Positions 20,280-29,066 are shown, counted from the stretch's first letter. The stretch is DNA of 64,000 nt from DASSQJ01 sp963772645 (GCA_963772645.1 CAVYYD010000001.1:1-64000), one strand, 5' to 3'. A program made the numbers and translations. Notes: generated by a model from the sequence alone, not told the origin.

Positions 20280-20906
20280 TCAGTCGGAGGTCACCGGGTT
20301 GTCGCTGCGCCGGCCCGCCATGTCGGCCTTCCTGATGACGTGGTCGACGAAGCCGTACTCCTTGGCCTCCGCGGCGGTGAACCACCGGTCGCGGTCGGAG
20401 TCCTTCTCGATCTGGTCGATCGTCTGGCCGGTGTGCTCGGCGATCAGCTCGGCCATCTGCTTCTTGATGTGGATGAGCTGCTCGGCCTGGATCTTGATGT
20501 CCGAGGCGGTCCCGCCGATGCCGCCGGACGGCTGGTGCATCATCACCCGGGCGTGCGGGGTGGCGTAGCGCTTGCCGGGAGTGCCGGCCGACAGGAGGAA
20601 CTGGCCCATCGAGGCGGCCATCCCCATCGCCACCGTCGCGACGTCGTTGGGGACCCACTGCATGGTGTCGAAGATCGCCATGCCGGCGGTCACCGAGCCG
20701 CCCGGGGAGTTGATGTAGAGCCAGATGTCCTTCTCCGGGTCCTCGGCGGCGAGGAGCAGCATCTGCGCGCAGATCGCGTTCGCGTTGTCGTCGCGGACGT
20801 CGGAGCCGAGGAAGATGATCCGCTCCTTGAGGAGGCGGTTGTAGATGTTGTCGTCGAGGCCGGCCTTCTGGCCGTCTCCCGCGGCGACGATCTCGCTGCT
20901 GGTCAC
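20280..20906 (-). CDS. clpP1: ATP-dependent Clp protease proteolytic subunit 1
   Basis: 208 aa. Catalytic Ser in VAMGMAASMGQFLLSAGTPG, His in HARVMMHQPSGGIGGTASDI, Asp near DQIEKDSDRDRWFTAAEA. The N-terminus MTSSEIVAAGDGQKAGLDD starts at GTG 20906, nine bases after AGGAG. It is first in the clpP1-clpP2 operon and should assemble with ClpP2 under ClpX or ClpC control. The upstream 133 bases hold a GTT/AAC-ended near-palindrome that could be a ClgR site. Confidence 0.96.
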   Translation of the reverse strand: MTSSEIVAAGDGQKAGLDDNIYNRLLKERIIFLGSDVRDDNANAICAQMLLLAAEDPEKDIWLYINSPGGSVTAGMAIFDTMQWVPNDVATVAMGMAASMGQFLLSAGTPGKRYATPHARVMMHQPSGGIGGTASDIKIQAEQLIHIKKQMAELIAEHTGQTIDQIEKDSDRDRWFTAAEAKEYGFVDHVIRKADMAGRRSDNPVTSD

Positions 20907-20992
20907 GCTGGGTCGCTCCTCCGTCTCGGGGTGCTTGGCTGTCAGTGACCCTAACGCGCGGTCCCGCCGGGCGAGTCCCCCGCCCGCCTCGT

Positions 20993-21010
20993 GTTCGCCG
21001 TGAGCACAAC
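20993..21010. promoter_or_regulatory. Possible ClgR-type operator upstream of clpP1P2
   Basis: GTTCGCCGTGAGCACAAC is an imperfect palindrome with outer GTT/AAC and inner CGC-N5-GCA arms, about 90 bases before clpP1. ClgR activates clp genes in actinobacteria from CGC-N5-GCG-like sites. Tentative. Confidence 0.3.
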
Positions 21011-21039
21011 GGCCCGGCCGGGGCGGTCCGCGACCGGTC

Positions 21040-22296
21040 TCAGCCGACCGGCGAGCCCTGCTGCGGCCGCCGGGACGCCGCCCGGGGACGGCCGTCCGGC
21101 TCGCGCACCGACGAGACGACGGACAGGGCGAGCAGGGCCAGGGCCCCGACGACGAGGAGGGAGTGCAGCACGCCCACGCGGTCCCCGAGGAAGCCGAGCA
21201 GCGGCGGGCCGGCGAGGAAGGCGCCGTAGCCGATCGTCGCGACGACCGACATCCGCGCCGCGGCCCTGGCCGGGTCGTCGGCCGAGGCGCTCATCCCCAC
21301 CGGGAAGCCGAGAGCCGCCCCGACCCCCCAGACGGCGGCGCCGCCGAAGGCCAGCGCGGGCGACCCCCAGACGACGAGGGCGGCACCGAGGACCGCCAGC
21401 CCGAAGCCGACCCGCAGGACGGGGACCCGGCCGTGCCGGTCGAGCAGCCCCGTGCCGAGCACCCGGCCGACGGTCATGAAGGTGAGGAAGGTCGCGAAGC
21501 CGAGGACCCCGGTCCAGGCGGGCAGGTCGTGGCCGTCGACGAACGCGACGGCCAGCCAGTCGTTGGCGGTGCCCTCGGTGAAGGCCGCGGCGAAGACGAC
21601 GACCCCGATGAGCACGGTGCGCGGCTCGAGCCACGCGGAGCGCTGCCGGGCCCGGGGCGCCGGCCCGTCGCCCTCGTCGACCTCGGCCTCGACCGCCCGG
21701 GGCAGGAAGCGGCGGACGGCCCAGCCGGCGAGGACGGCGGTCACCGCGACGGCGCCCGCGAAGTGCACGGTCAGCGGGACGTGCGCCCAGGACATCCCCG
21801 AGCCGACCAGGGCGGAGAGGACCGTCCCGCCGCTGAACGAGGCGTGGAAGTGCGGCATCACCGAGGCGTCGAGCGCGTGCTCGACGGCCGCTCCCTCGAG
21901 GTTCATCGCGACGTCCCAGAGCCCGACCCCCAGCCCGACGAGGAAGAGCCCGGCGGCCAGGACCAGCCGCGGCCCGCGCAGGTCGACGACCGCGCCGACC
22001 GCGACCAGCCCGGTGAGCGAGAGGGACATCCCGAGCGCGACGGTCCGGGCGGCGCCCAGCCGGTCGCTCACCCGCCCGGCGAGCGGCAGGCCGGTGACCG
22101 ACCCCAGGCTCGCCGCGAGCAGCGTCGCCCCGAGCTCGCCGGGGGTCAGCCCGAGCGCGGCCTTGGTGTCGGCGATCCGCGAGGCCCACGAGGCGAAGAC
22201 GAGACCGGCCAGCGCGAAGACGACGAACACCGCCAACCGGGCCCGGATCGCGCGCTGGCGGGGAAGGGTGGTCGGCGGGGGCACGGTGGCGCTCAC
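21040..22296 (-). CDS. MFS transporter (YbjJ-like)
   Basis: 418 aa with about twelve membrane helices. The MFS signature after helix 2 appears as PLAGRVSDRLGAARTVAL, and the first helices resemble YbjJ-type carriers (FASWASRIADTKAALGL; GATLLAASLGSVTGLPLAG). A long charged central loop (VEAEVDEGDGPAPRARQR) separates the halves. The substrate is unknown, possibly a sugar or sugar derivative given the LacI-type regulator next door. GTG 22296 gives MSATVPPPTTLPRQR. It is divergent from lacI with only 71 bases between them, holding a doubled operator. Confidence 0.8.
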   Translation of the reverse strand: MSATVPPPTTLPRQRAIRARLAVFVVFALAGLVFASWASRIADTKAALGLTPGELGATLLAASLGSVTGLPLAGRVSDRLGAARTVALGMSLSLTGLVAVGAVVDLRGPRLVLAAGLFLVGLGVGLWDVAMNLEGAAVEHALDASVMPHFHASFSGGTVLSALVGSGMSWAHVPLTVHFAGAVAVTAVLAGWAVRRFLPRAVEAEVDEGDGPAPRARQRSAWLEPRTVLIGVVVFAAAFTEGTANDWLAVAFVDGHDLPAWTGVLGFATFLTFMTVGRVLGTGLLDRHGRVPVLRVGFGLAVLGAALVVWGSPALAFGGAAVWGVGAALGFPVGMSASADDPARAAARMSVVATIGYGAFLAGPPLLGFLGDRVGVLHSLLVVGALALLALSVVSSVREPDGRPRAASRRPQQGSPVG

Positions 22297-22326
22297 GGGC
22301 TCTCTCGGCGGGGGCGGACGGCGGGG

Positions 22327-22354
22327 TCGAATCGATTCGATCGAATCGATTCGA
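22327..22354. promoter_or_regulatory. Doubled palindromic operator for the LacI-family regulator
   Basis: Two adjacent identical copies of the perfect 14-base palindrome TCGAATCGATTCGA, at 22327-22340 and 22341-22354. Each contains AATCGATT, fitting the LacI/PurR consensus AANCGNTT. The site lies between the divergent MFS and regulator genes and touches the regulator's -10 hexamer, so binding should repress both. Confidence 0.8.
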
Positions 22355-22360
22355 TATTGT
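22355..22360 (+). promoter_or_regulatory. -10 element of the LacI-type regulator gene
   Basis: TATTGT ends seven bases before ATG 22368, directly after the operator. No ribosome site is present, so the transcript is probably leaderless and autorepressed. Confidence 0.5.
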
Positions 22361-22367
22361 CGTCCGC

Positions 22368-23453
22368 ATGGGCGCAGCAGGTCAAGCCGGCCCCGGTGGC
22401 CGCCGGGCCACGCTGCGCGACGTCGCCGACCGGGCCGGGGTCTCGACGTCGACCGCATCCCTGGTCTTCAGCGGGAAGGGTCCGGTCGCCGACCGGACCG
22501 CGGGCCGGGTCCGGGCGGCCGCGGACGAGCTCGGGTTCAGCGGGCCGGACCCGCTCGCCTCGTCGCTGCGCCGCGGCCGGGTCGGCACGGTGGCGGTCGT
22601 CGTCGACGGCCCGCTGCGGCTCGCCTTCCGCGACCCCTTCGCCCTGGCCGTCCTCGACGGCCTGGCCGAGGAGCTCGACGCCGCCGGACGGACCATGCTC
22701 CTCGTCGCCCAGCCCCCCGAGGACCCGCGGCGCGCGGTGGCGCAGCTGGCGACGCAGGCCGTCGACGCCGTCGTCTTCCCGCTGTGCGGGGCACACGAGA
22801 ACCCCCTGGTCGACGCGCTGCACGCGCGCGGGGTGGTCCTGGTCGGCAGCGGCGCCCCGCTCGACCCGCGGGTGCACCACGTCCGGACCGACGAGGCGGC
22901 AGCCATCCGGCTGACCACCGCTCACGTCCTCGGGCTCGGCCACCGCCGCGTCGCACACCTGGCGATGCACCTCTCCCCCGGGGCGGGGACCCGGCGGGTC
23001 GGTCCGGCCGACCTCGACGGCGCGACCTATCCCGACGCCGCCGGCCGGCTGCGCGGGTTCCTCGACCTCGCCGGGCCGGGCGCCCTCGCGGTCGCGGCGG
23101 AGGACCTCAGCGTGGGCTCCGGGGAACGGGCGGCCCGGATGCTCCTCGACGCCCCCGAGCACCGCCGGCCGACCGCGGTCGTCGCGCAGGCCGACCTGCT
23201 CGCCGCCGGGGCCGTCCGGGCGGCCGAGTCGCTCGGGCTTCGGGTCCCCGAGGACGTCTCGGTCACCGGGTTCGACGGGGTCGACCTGCCCTGGCTCGAC
23301 CACACCCTGACCACCGTCCTGCAGCCGGGGGCCGAGAAGGGCAGGCGGCTCGGCCGGCTGGTCCGCCGCGCGCTGGACGGCGAACCGGTCTCGGACGAGC
23401 CGTTCCCGGTCTCGCTGCGGGTCGGGACGACGACGGCCCGTCCCCCGGCCTGA
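22368..23453 (+). CDS. LacI-family transcriptional regulator
   Basis: 361 aa. The N-terminal helix-turn-helix is TLRDVADRAGVSTSTASLVF with hinge helix DPLASSLRRGR. The effector domain follows the periplasmic-binding-protein fold (GTVAVVVDGPLRLAF; VVFPLCGAHENPLVDAL; TAHVLGLGHRRVAHLAM; VSVTGFDGVDLPWLDHTLTT). The ligand cannot be told from sequence; the divergent MFS gene suggests it is the transported compound. The protein should bind the doubled palindrome directly upstream of its own start. It is separated from the convergent tig gene by a hairpin. Confidence 0.9.
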   Translation: MGAAGQAGPGGRRATLRDVADRAGVSTSTASLVFSGKGPVADRTAGRVRAAADELGFSGPDPLASSLRRGRVGTVAVVVDGPLRLAFRDPFALAVLDGLAEELDAAGRTMLLVAQPPEDPRRAVAQLATQAVDAVVFPLCGAHENPLVDALHARGVVLVGSGAPLDPRVHHVRTDEAAAIRLTTAHVLGLGHRRVAHLAMHLSPGAGTRRVGPADLDGATYPDAAGRLRGFLDLAGPGALAVAAEDLSVGSGERAARMLLDAPEHRRPTAVVAQADLLAAGAVRAAESLGLRVPEDVSVTGFDGVDLPWLDHTLTTVLQPGAEKGRRLGRLVRRALDGEPVSDEPFPVSLRVGTTTARPPA

Positions 23454-23477
23454 GCGGGCGCCCCCGGCTCCGGACGC

Positions 23478-23516
23478 ACGAGTCGCCCGCGCCCCCGGGG
23501 GGCGTGGGCGACTCGT
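23478..23516. terminator. Bidirectional hairpin between lacI-type gene and tig
   Basis: ACGAGTCGCCCGCGCCCCC pairs with GGGGGCGTGGGCGACTCGT over 19 positions with one G-T wobble and almost no loop. It lies 24 bases after the regulator stop and 18 bases before the tig stop, serving both convergent genes. Confidence 0.75.
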
Positions 23517-23534
23517 CCTGCGGTGCCCGAGGCC

Positions 23535-24872
23535 TCAGGCCCGGGCGCCGGCTTCGTCGGCGGTGGCGGCCTCGTCGGCGATGGCCTCCTCCTCGGAGGC
23601 CTCCTGGTCCGGGACGAGCGCGTCGAGGTCGACCTCGGCGCCGGCGGTGTCGGTGACCTTGGCGTCGTCGAGGACGGTGGCCAGCGCCTTGCGGCGGGCG
23701 ACCTCCTGGACCATCGCCGGGATCTGGTTCTGCTGCTCGATGGCCTGCGCGAACTGGTTGGGGTCCATGCCGTACTGCTGGGCGCTCATGATGAGGTACT
23801 CGATCAGCTCGGGCTGCTCGACCTGGAGCTCGAGCTTCTCGGCGATGGCGTCGAGGAGGAACTGGGCCCGCAGCGCCCGGCGGGTCGACTCGTCGACCTC
23901 GGCCCGGTGCTCCTCGTCCTCCAGCCGGTTCTCGCCCTCGAGGTGGGTGTGCACCTCGGCCTCGACGAGGCCGTCGGGCACGGCGACCTCGACCATCTCG
24001 AGCAGCTTCTCGAGGAGGCGGTCACGGGCCTGGACGCCCTGCTCGTAGCGCTTGGCCTGCTCGGCCTGGGTGACGACGTCGGCGCGCAGCTCCTCGAGGG
24101 TGTCGAACTCGGAGGCGAGCTGGGCGAAGTCGTCGTCGAGCGCGGGGAGCTCGCGGACCTTGACCGACTGCACGGTCACCGTGCAGTCGGCCTCCTGGCC
24201 CTCCCGGTCGCCGCCGGCCAGGGGCGCGGTGAAGTCCTTGCTGTCCCCGGCCGCCATGCCGACCAGCGCCTCGTCCATGCCCTCGAGCATGGTGCCGGAG
24301 CCGACCTCGTAGGAGACGCCGGAGACGGTGTCGATCTCCTCGCCGTCGATCTGGGCGGAGAGGTCGACCGAGACGTGGTCGCCCTCCTCGACGGCGCGGT
24401 CGACGCCGACCAGCGTGCCGAAGCGCTCGCGGAGGGCGGTGAGCCGCTCCTCCACGTCCTCGTCGGTGACCTCGACGGTGTCGACCTCGACCGCGATGCC
24501 CGCGAGGTCGGGCAGCTCGATGGTGGGGCGCACGTCGGTCTCGACGGTGAACTCGAGGTCCTGGCCGTCCTCGAGCGGGACCGCGGTGACGTCGACGTCC
24601 GGCTGGCCGATGGCGCGCACGTCCTCGGCCTCCACCGCCTCGGCGAAGAACTTCGGCAGCGCCTCGTTGACGGCCTCCTGGACGACCGCACCGCGGCCGA
24701 CGCGCTGGTCGATGATGCGGCTCGGCACCTTGCCCCGGCGGAACCCCGGCACCTGGATCTGCGCACCGATCGTCCGGTAGGCCTGGTCGAGCATCGGCCT
24801 CAGCTCCTCGAACGGGACCTCGACGGTCAGCTTGACCCGGGTCGGGCTGAGGGTCTCGACGGCACTCTTCAC
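23535..24872 (-). CDS. tig: Trigger factor
   Basis: 445 aa ribosome-bound chaperone and prolyl isomerase. The N-terminal ribosome-docking signature is seen in QVPGFRRGKVPSRIIDQRVG. A FKBP-type domain covers about residues 150-240 (GDHVSVDLSAQIDGEEID; VGSGTMLEGMDEALVGMAAG). The helical C-terminal chaperone arms follow, with an acidic tail (DQEASEEEAIADEAATADEA). GTG 24872 gives MKSAVETLSPTRVKLTVEV and has GGAG upstream. It belongs to the conserved actinobacterial tRNA-tig-clpP-clpX neighbourhood, although here transporter genes are inserted between tig and clpP1. Confidence 0.96.
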   Translation of the reverse strand: MKSAVETLSPTRVKLTVEVPFEELRPMLDQAYRTIGAQIQVPGFRRGKVPSRIIDQRVGRGAVVQEAVNEALPKFFAEAVEAEDVRAIGQPDVDVTAVPLEDGQDLEFTVETDVRPTIELPDLAGIAVEVDTVEVTDEDVEERLTALRERFGTLVGVDRAVEEGDHVSVDLSAQIDGEEIDTVSGVSYEVGSGTMLEGMDEALVGMAAGDSKDFTAPLAGGDREGQEADCTVTVQSVKVRELPALDDDFAQLASEFDTLEELRADVVTQAEQAKRYEQGVQARDRLLEKLLEMVEVAVPDGLVEAEVHTHLEGENRLEDEEHRAEVDESTRRALRAQFLLDAIAEKLELQVEQPELIEYLIMSAQQYGMDPNQFAQAIEQQNQIPAMVQEVARRKALATVLDDAKVTDTAGAEVDLDALVPDQEASEEEAIADEAATADEAGARA

Positions 24873-25050
24873 TTCAGGCACTCCACGCGGTGGTGTCGGG
24901 GGCAAGGGGTGGGGCCGGGGCCGGGTGGACCGGAGGGCCCGGGCTCGCGCGATGGCGTGACCCGGTCGGCACCAAGGACCCATGCTAGCGCCCGGCCACG
25001 GCGGGGCCGAATCCGCGCGCGACCCCCGGCCACGGCCTCCGGCGGGGGTC

Positions 25051-25719
25051 CTAGTCCAGGTTGCTGAAGCGCTCGACCTTGGCGCGCTCCCCCGAGACGA
25101 TGATCAGGTCGCCCTCGTGCGCCACCGAGTCCGGGAGGGCGTAGGTGAAGTCCTTGCCCCGGGTCTTGATGCCGACGATCGTCACGCCGTGCTGGGAGCG
25201 GACCCCGGCGTCGGCGAGGGTCTTGCCGAGGATGCTGCGCGGGGGGGTGGTCTTGACGATCGCGTAGCCGTCGTCGAACTCGATGTAGTCGATCATCTTG
25301 CCGCGTACCAGGTGGGCGACCCGGCGGCCCATGTCGTGCTCGGGCCGGACGATGTGGCCGACCCCGACCTGCTCGAGGATCTTGCCCTGGGACTCGCTGA
25401 CTGCCTTGGCCCAGATGTTGCGCACCCCGAGGCTGCGCAGCACGAAGGCGGTGAGGACGCTGGCCTCGAGGTCGCTGCCGATGCCGATGACGGCCCGGCC
25501 GAACTCGCCGACCGACAGCTGGCGCATCGCCTCGACGTCGGTGCTGTCGGCCTGGACCACGTGGGTCAGCCGGCCGGCGAGGTCCTGGACCCGCTTGCCG
25601 TCGCGCTCGACTCCGAGCACCTCGATACCGTCCCGTTCCAGCTCCAGGGCGAGGGACTTGCCGAACCGGCCGAGGCCGAGGACGACGACGCCCCCGGCAT
25701 CCGCGATGTTCCTAGCCAA
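25051..25719 (-). CDS. ktrA: Potassium channel regulatory subunit (KtrA/TrkA type)
   Basis: 222 aa with an N-terminal RCK Rossmann domain (VVVLGLGRFGKSLALELERD, glycine motif GLGRFG; an acidic residue in GVERDGKRV after the second strand) and a C-terminal RCK_C domain (DDGYAIVKTTPPRSILGKTL; VTIVGIKTRGKDFTYALPDS). It forms a nucleotide-sensing ring on the KtrB pore. TTG 25719 is chosen as start because GGAAGGAG lies just upstream and this start overlaps the ktrB stop by eight bases, showing translational coupling. ATG 25764 inside ktrB is an alternative but adds residues not seen in the family. Confidence 0.88.
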   Translation of the reverse strand: MARNIADAGGVVVLGLGRFGKSLALELERDGIEVLGVERDGKRVQDLAGRLTHVVQADSTDVEAMRQLSVGEFGRAVIGIGSDLEASVLTAFVLRSLGVRNIWAKAVSESQGKILEQVGVGHIVRPEHDMGRRVAHLVRGKMIDYIEFDDGYAIVKTTPPRSILGKTLADAGVRSQHGVTIVGIKTRGKDFTYALPDSVAHEGDLIIVSGERAKVERFSNLD

Positions 25720-27070
25720 TGAGGGGTGCTCCTTCCGGGAGGGAGTAGCGGCGGGTCCGCTCACGCAGGGCGAGGGCGGAGACCAGGGTGATCGGCCCGA
25801 GCCGGCCGACGAACATCAGGGCGATGAGGACGAGCTTGCCCGGCACCCCCATGTTCGGGGTCAGCCCGGTCGAGAGGCCGACGGTCGAGAAGGCGGAGGT
25901 GGCCTCGAACATGACGTCCGGGATCGAGAAGTCGGTGAGCTCGGTGAGCAGCATCGTCGACCCGACGACGGCGGCCACTCCGAGCAGCGCGACGGTGAGC
26001 GCCTGGCGGATGACCCGCGGCTCGAGCCGCCGGTCGAACGCCGAGGCCTGCGGCTCACCCCGCACCTCGGCGATGATGACGAAGAGCAGCAGGACGAAGG
26101 TGGTCACCTTGAGGCCGCCCGCGGTGCCCGCCGACCCGCCGCCGACGAACATCAGCAGGATCGTGCCGAGCTTGGTCTCCTGGGTGATCTCGGAGTAGTC
26201 CCAGACGTTGAAGCCCGCGGTCCGCGGCTGGACGGCGCCGAAGAACCCGCCGAGCACCTTGTGGGCCGCGTCGAGGGTCCCGATGGTCCGCTGGTTGTCC
26301 CACTCGCTGATGGTGACGAAGATCGTCCCGCCGACGAGGAGGATCGCGGTCATCGTCAGGGTGAGCTTGGTGTGCAGGCTCCACCGCCGGGGGCGGGTCC
26401 GCCGGCTCAGCTCGAGGATGACGGGGAACCCGATCCCGCCGACGATGACCGCGAGGCAGACCGGGACGAGGATCCAGCCGTCGGTGAGGAAGCGGGTCAG
26501 GTTGTCGCTGAAGAGCGAGAACCCGGCGTTGTTGAAGGCCGAGACGGCGTGGAAGACCCCGAGCCAGGCGGCCCGGGCCGGTGGCTGGCCGTCGGTGAGG
26601 AAGCGGCCGGTGAGGACGGCCGCGGTCACGCCCTCGACGACGACGGTGATCGCGAACACCCCCCGCAGGACGGTGCGGACGTCGCCGATGCCGACGCTCT
26701 TGGTCTCGGCGGCGGCGGTGACCCGGGTGCGCAGACCCAGCCGTCGTGAGACGAAGAGGGCGAGCAGCGAGGCCAGGGTCATGATCCCGAAGCCGCCGAT
26801 CTGGATGAGGGCGAGGATGACGACCTGCCCCGCCGGGCTCCAGTACTTCTCGGTGTCGACCACGGTGAGCCCGGTGACGCAGATCGCGCTCGTCGCGGTG
26901 AAGAGGGCGCTGAGGACGTCGGTGCGCTGGCCCTCGGCCTGGCAGACCGGCAGGACCAGCAGGACCGTCCCGGCGGCCACGGCCCCGGCGAACGCCGCGA
27001 CGACGATCTGCGCCGGGTGCCGGAACCGGTGCCGGCCCAGGCCGGTCGGGCGTCGGTCCACCGAGGTCAC
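25712..27070 (-). CDS. ktrB: Potassium uptake channel subunit (KtrB/TrkH type)
   Basis: 452 aa. Four pore-loop repeats carry the selectivity-filter glycines: SAICVTGLTVVDT, SAFNNAGFSLFSD, VQPRTAGFNVWDY and SAFSTVGLSTGLTP. Between them lie paired membrane helices of the M1-P-M2 type. It imports K+ (often with Na+) through the inner membrane, gated by the KtrA ring encoded immediately downstream. GTG 27070 is the probable start: CATGCT ends six bases upstream, fitting a leaderless transcript. The promoter region is shared with the divergent DUF389 gene. Confidence 0.92.
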   Translation of the reverse strand: MTSVDRRPTGLGRHRFRHPAQIVVAAFAGAVAAGTVLLVLPVCQAEGQRTDVLSALFTATSAICVTGLTVVDTEKYWSPAGQVVILALIQIGGFGIMTLASLLALFVSRRLGLRTRVTAAAETKSVGIGDVRTVLRGVFAITVVVEGVTAAVLTGRFLTDGQPPARAAWLGVFHAVSAFNNAGFSLFSDNLTRFLTDGWILVPVCLAVIVGGIGFPVILELSRRTRPRRWSLHTKLTLTMTAILLVGGTIFVTISEWDNQRTIGTLDAAHKVLGGFFGAVQPRTAGFNVWDYSEITQETKLGTILLMFVGGGSAGTAGGLKVTTFVLLLFVIIAEVRGEPQASAFDRRLEPRVIRQALTVALLGVAAVVGSTMLLTELTDFSIPDVMFEATSAFSTVGLSTGLTPNMGVPGKLVLIALMFVGRLGPITLVSALALRERTRRYSLPEGAPLIG

Positions 27071-27130
27071 CGCCCCAGCATGGCAGGAGCGGTCGGCCCG
27101 GCGACGGACCTGCTGCGGCACACTGACGAC

Positions 27131-28087
27131 GTGCTGTCGCTGCGCGTGTCCGTCCCGGCAGGGTTGACCGACGACGTCCTCGAGGTGCTGCGCGCGGCGG
27201 AGGGGGTCAGCGGGCTGGCCGTGGCGCGGGGCACCTCGCTGCTCCCCGTGGGCGACGTCGTGATGGCCGACGTGGCCCGGGAGGGGACGAACGCCGTCGT
27301 CGACGCGCTGCGCGACCTGGGGGTACACGAGGAGGGCACGATCCGGGTCCAGCCGGTCGACACCTGGATCTCCCGGCCGGCCTACCGGGCGGAGAAGGAG
27401 GCGCCGGGCGCGAGCGCCGACGCCGTCGTCTGGGCCGAGGTGGCGCACCGGGCGTACGCGGAGTCCGAGCTGAACTGGACCTACCTGTCGTTCATGACCC
27501 TGGCCACCCTCATCGCCGGGGTGGCGATCGTCCAGGACTCCCCGATCCTCGTCGTCGCCGCGATGGTCCTCGGCCCGGAGTTCGGTCCGATCGCCGCGAT
27601 CGGGCTCTCGCTCGTGCGCCGGCGCGTGCACCTGCTGCGCTTCGCCACCCGCACCCTCGTCCTCGGCTTCGCCGCGGGCATCGTCGTCACCGTGCTCCTC
27701 GGGCTCGTGGCGCGCGCGGTGGGCTGGCTCTCGTACTCCGAGCTCGTCCGCGGGCGGACCCAGACCGCGTTCATCGACCACCCCGACCACTGGAACCTCG
27801 TCGTCGCCGTCATCGCGGCGGCGGCCGGGGTGCTGTCCCTGACATCGGGGCGCACGTCCAACCTCGCCGGGGTGTTCATCTCGGTGACGACGGTGCCGGC
27901 GGCCGGCAACATCGCGCTCGGGGTGGCGGTCGGGGCGTGGGGTGAGGTCGGGCGGTCAGCGGCGCAGCTCGGCATCAACGTCGCCGGGATGGCGGTCGCC
28001 GGCTGGCTGACCCTGCTGCTCCAGCGGGCGCTGTGGTCGCGGGTCAGCGTCCGCCGTCCACGGATGCTGGGCCGCCCGCACTACTGA
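27131..28087 (+). CDS. DUF389 membrane protein
   Basis: 318 aa. The N-terminal 90 residues form a soluble ferredoxin-like domain (LSLRVSVPAGLTDDVLEVL; GDVVMADVAREGTNAVVDAL). Six membrane helices follow, with the DUF389 signature TYLSFMTLATLIAGVAIVQD and ILVVAAMVLGPEFGPIAAIG. The family's role is unknown. GTG 27131 is chosen because it begins at the usual family N-terminus and has a CACACT hexamer six bases upstream; ATG 27080 is in frame but adds an atypical extension. It is divergent from ktrB and may be regulated together with K+ uptake. Confidence 0.8.
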   Translation: MLSLRVSVPAGLTDDVLEVLRAAEGVSGLAVARGTSLLPVGDVVMADVAREGTNAVVDALRDLGVHEEGTIRVQPVDTWISRPAYRAEKEAPGASADAVVWAEVAHRAYAESELNWTYLSFMTLATLIAGVAIVQDSPILVVAAMVLGPEFGPIAAIGLSLVRRRVHLLRFATRTLVLGFAAGIVVTVLLGLVARAVGWLSYSELVRGRTQTAFIDHPDHWNLVVAVIAAAAGVLSLTSGRTSNLAGVFISVTTVPAAGNIALGVAVGAWGEVGRSAAQLGINVAGMAVAGWLTLLLQRALWSRVSVRRPRMLGRPHY

Positions 28088-28123
28088 CGAAGAGGGCCCT
28101 GGCCGGACCGCGGCATCCGGTGG

Positions 28124-28197
28124 TGGAGCGGGCGACGGGAATCGAACCCGCATGGCCAGCTTGGAAGGCTGGGGCTCTGCCATTGAGCTACGCCCGC
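28124..28197 (-). tRNA. tRNA-Gly (anticodon TCC)
   Basis: A full cloverleaf can be folded on the minus strand: acceptor stem GCGGGCG / CGCCCGC, D arm TAGCTCAATGGCAGAGC, anticodon stem CCAGC / GCTGG with loop CTTCCAA, T arm with GGTTCGATTCC, discriminator T and an encoded CCA at 28124-28126. The anticodon TCC reads GGA/GGG glycine codons. Confidence 0.95.
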
Positions 28198-28289
28198 GCA
28201 CCTCGTCGGCGTGCACCGCGAGGGCAGCGCTAGCCTATGGGGCGCGCTCGCGGGAACAGAAATCACCCCGACCGGGGTCCGGCGTGCCG

Positions 28290-28366
28290 CGGGGTATGGC
28301 GCAGCTTGGTAGCGCGTCCGCTTTGGGAGCGGAAGGCCGCCGGTTCGAATCCGGCTACCCCGACCA
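28290..28366 (+). tRNA. tRNA-Pro (anticodon TGG)
   Basis: The cloverleaf is complete: acceptor CGGGGTA / TACCCCG, anticodon stem TCCGC / GCGGA with loop TTTGGGA, T arm CCGGTTCGAATCCGG, discriminator A and encoded CCA at 28364-28366. It is divergent from the tRNA-Gly gene, 92 bases away. tRNA genes next to tig and clpP are common in actinobacteria. Confidence 0.95.
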
Positions 28367-28388
28367 TCAGGCGGGAAAGTGGGGCGGG

Positions 28389-29066
28389 TCAGCGGAGGGT
28401 GCAGCGGAGCTCGGTGACGGTGCGGCCGGCGCGCAGGCCCTTGGCCTCGAACCCGTCCCGCGGTCGCCAGCCCGGCCGCTCCCCCTCGACCACGTCCCAG
28501 CGACCGTGGTGGTCCAGCTGCACGCGGCAGTGCGCGGCGTAGGCGTCGATGTCGGTGGCGATCCGCAGCACCCCGCCGGGCACCAGCCGCGAGGCGAGCA
28601 GCTCGAGGCTGTGCTGCTGGACGAAGCGCCGCTTGGCGTGCCGCTGCTTCGGCCACGGGTCGGGGAAGAAGAGGTGCACCGCGGCCAGCGACGCCGCCGG
28701 GACCCGCTCGGTGAGCAGGGGCACGGCATCCCCGGGGTGCACCCAGAGGTTGGGGACCTCGGCCTCCTCGGCGGCCGCCAGCATGCGCGCCACGCCGGGC
28801 ACGTGGACCTCGACGGCGACGACGTCGGCCTCGGGGTGTGCGGCGGCGCAGGCGATCGCGGCGGCCCCGTGGCCGGACCCGATCTCGAGCACCACCGGGG
28901 AGCGCCGGCCGGTCACCGCCTCCCAGTCCAGCGGGCCGTCGGGCAGGGCGCGGCCCGGCAGCAGCGTCGCCATCCGGGCGTCGGTCAGCGCGCTGTTGCG
29001 CCAGCGGGGGGTGAAGGTGCGCACGCCCTCGCGGGGCGCGTGGTCGAGCACCGGGCGGGTGGCCAC
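28389..29066 (-). CDS. trmB: tRNA (guanine-N7-)-methyltransferase
   Basis: 225 aa class I SAM-dependent methyltransferase that makes m7G46 in tRNA. The SAM loop is VVLEIGSGHGAAAIACAAAH with acidic residue in DVVAVEVHVPG; the family signature is AAVHLFFPDPWPKQRHAKRR, where Asp and the basic residues contact the tRNA base. GTG 29066 follows GGAGGACCTGCC. It starts 28 bases downstream of the SpoIIE-type phosphatase stop, so co-transcription is likely. It lies tail to tail with the tRNA-Pro gene. Confidence 0.92.
   Translation of the reverse strand: MATRPVLDHAPREGVRTFTPRWRNSALTDARMATLLPGRALPDGPLDWEAVTGRRSPVVLEIGSGHGAAAIACAAAHPEADVVAVEVHVPGVARMLAAAEEAEVPNLWVHPGDAVPLLTERVPAASLAAVHLFFPDPWPKQRHAKRRFVQQHSLELLASRLVPGGVLRIATDIDAYAAHCRVQLDHHGRWDVVEGERPGWRPRDGFEAKGLRAGRTVTELRCTLR

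Noticed and set aside
23523..25067. A plus-strand frame of about 514 codons over tig, rich in Leu, Gly, Asp and Val
   Set aside because: Antisense shadow of trigger factor, which has full-length family motifs on the minus strand.
28124..28366. The tRNA pair as an integration site for a mobile element
   Set aside because: No integrase, no duplicated tRNA 3' end and no foreign-looking genes are seen on either side.
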